Source: CF-113 sp035308345
GTDB taxonomy: Bacteria; Chloroflexota; Ktedonobacteria; Ktedonobacterales; Ktedonobacteraceae
Length of the DNA: 7,001 nt
Assembly (NCBI GenBank): GCA_035308345.1
Contig: DATGGW010000210.1
Span: 1-7,001, forward strand
Reading direction: 5' to 3'
The position numbers and the translations under genes are program-made. The notes under the pieces were generated by a model. The model searched no databases and had not been told where the DNA came from. It worked only from the letters and a program-made list of their open reading frames with translations. The stretch's first letter is position 1. Every line of letters begins with the position of its first letter. Shown here piece by piece: positions 6,666 through 7,001 of this stretch.

Positions 6666-6697
6666 TATAGTAGGGGCGACCACCAGGGTCGCCCTGG
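6666..6697 (+). repeat. Dispersed hairpin repeat, copy 4
   Basis: This 32-base unit starts TATAGTAGGGG and ends CGCCCTGG, identical to copy 3 except for the five loop bases: ACCAG here, CTTGC there. GGGCGACC (6674-6681) pairs with GGTCGCCC (6687-6694). An alternative hairpin is possible, CCAGGG (6683-6688) with CCCTGG (6692-6697) around TCG. It lies between the divergent threonine synthase and delta-prime genes, upstream of both. Confidence 0.88.
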
Positions 6698-6726
6698 AAG
6701 CCTTGCTTTAATCAATCGTTTCTGCT

Positions 6727-6730
6727 AGGA
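6727..6730 (+). promoter_or_regulatory. Ribosome binding site of the delta-prime gene
   Basis: AGGA lies seven bases before the ATG at 6738. This spacing supports that start over the earlier ATG at 6730, which meets a stop after three codons. Confidence 0.65.
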
Positions 6731-6737
6731 TGTTTCC

Positions 6738-7001
6738 ATGAGCGAAGCACATATCATCGCCTCTGACTGGGGCATCGTCGGTCACGAACATGCTATCAGC
6801 ACCCTGCGCCGCGCCATCATTTCTGAGCGCGTGCGCCATGCCTACCTGTTCACCGGCCCGGAACATACCGGCAAAAGCGCCGTGGCGCGGCGCTTCGCTC
6901 AGACGCTGCTCTGCACGAGCGGCCCGGACCCGTTGATCGCTCCAACCGAGCCATGCAATACGTGTCTGGCATGCCGCAAGGTGATGCACGGTAATCATCC
7001 C
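6738..7001 (+). CDS. holB: DNA polymerase III delta-prime subunit, N-terminal part (3' end outside window)
   Basis: The first 88 residues of a clamp-loader AAA+ subunit that helps place the sliding clamp on DNA during replication. The frame runs open to the last base. Seen: the family opening DWGIVGHEHAISTLRRAI (10-27), HAYLFTGPEHTGKS at 34-47 with a Walker A motif (G40-x4-G45-K46-S47), and a zinc module with Cys59, Cys73, Cys76 and Cys79 ending in HGNHP, as in delta-prime and tau/gamma subunits. An intact Walker A is common in delta-prime of many bacteria, although the E. coli protein lacks a working one. The gamma/tau subunit (dnaX) is the main alternative, but the C-x2-C-x2-C spacing followed by HGNHP and the WGIVGHEHA opening favour delta-prime. 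The start is supported by AGGA seven bases upstream. It is divergent from the threonine synthase gene, with a dispersed repeat in the shared upstream region. Confidence 0.85.
   Translation, partial: MSEAHIIASDWGIVGHEHAISTLRRAIISERVRHAYLFTGPEHTGKSAVARRFAQTLLCTSGPDPLIAPTEPCNTCLACRKVMHGNHP

Noticed and set aside
546..6697. CRISPR array
   Set aside because: The repeats are kilobases apart, in both orientations, with no regular spacers and no cas genes.
6730..6741. Three-codon reading frame (ATG TTT CCA TGA) overlapping the delta-prime start
   Set aside because: The AGGA site overlaps its own ATG and cannot serve it; the arrangement is most simply chance.

Overview
The window is ordinary bacterial chromosome with housekeeping genes, one cell-surface signalling pair and a small family of dispersed hairpin repeats. 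The gene set (acyl-CoA dehydrogenase, DUF1003 membrane protein, ECF sigma factor with a zinc-finger anti-sigma factor carrying a very large outer domain) and intergenic repeats beginning GTAGGGGCG would fit a Chloroflexota bacterium, perhaps of the Ktedonobacteria. That is an impression from gene style and repeat type, not a proven placement. No rRNA, tRNA, transposase, phage gene or CRISPR array is visible.

Layout. Positions 1-525 (+) hold the last 174 residues of S-adenosylmethionine synthetase (metK). Positions 526-755 hold a long inverted repeat built from two opposed copies of the dispersed repeat, then a promoter-like TATAAT region. Positions 756-1907 (+) encode a short-chain-type acyl-CoA dehydrogenase, followed after 32 bases by a DUF1003 two-helix membrane protein (1940-2578, +) with a clear ribosome binding site. 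A third repeat copy sits directly on the DUF1003 stop codon, in the 48-base gap before the convergent anti-sigma gene.

On the minus strand, 5274-4450 encodes an ECF sigma factor and 4453-2627 its putative membrane anti-sigma factor; the two overlap in a GTGA (stop and start interleaved), so they should be translationally coupled. The anti-sigma protein has an N-terminal HxxxCxxC zinc motif, one membrane segment and about 445 outer residues that look like a beta-rich sensor. Upstream on the same strand, 6607-5402 encodes a threonine-synthase-type PLP enzyme whose extended -10 promoter lies so close to the ATG that its mRNA is probably leaderless. The divergent intergenic region carries the fourth repeat copy, and 6738 to the window end is the N-terminus of DNA polymerase III delta-prime (holB-like).

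The genes do not form one pathway. The clear functional unit is the sigma/anti-sigma pair. The most unusual DNA signal is the repeat family: two copies are identical over 27 of 32 bases, and all five differences fall in the hairpin loop. I see no convincing new defence or mobile system.
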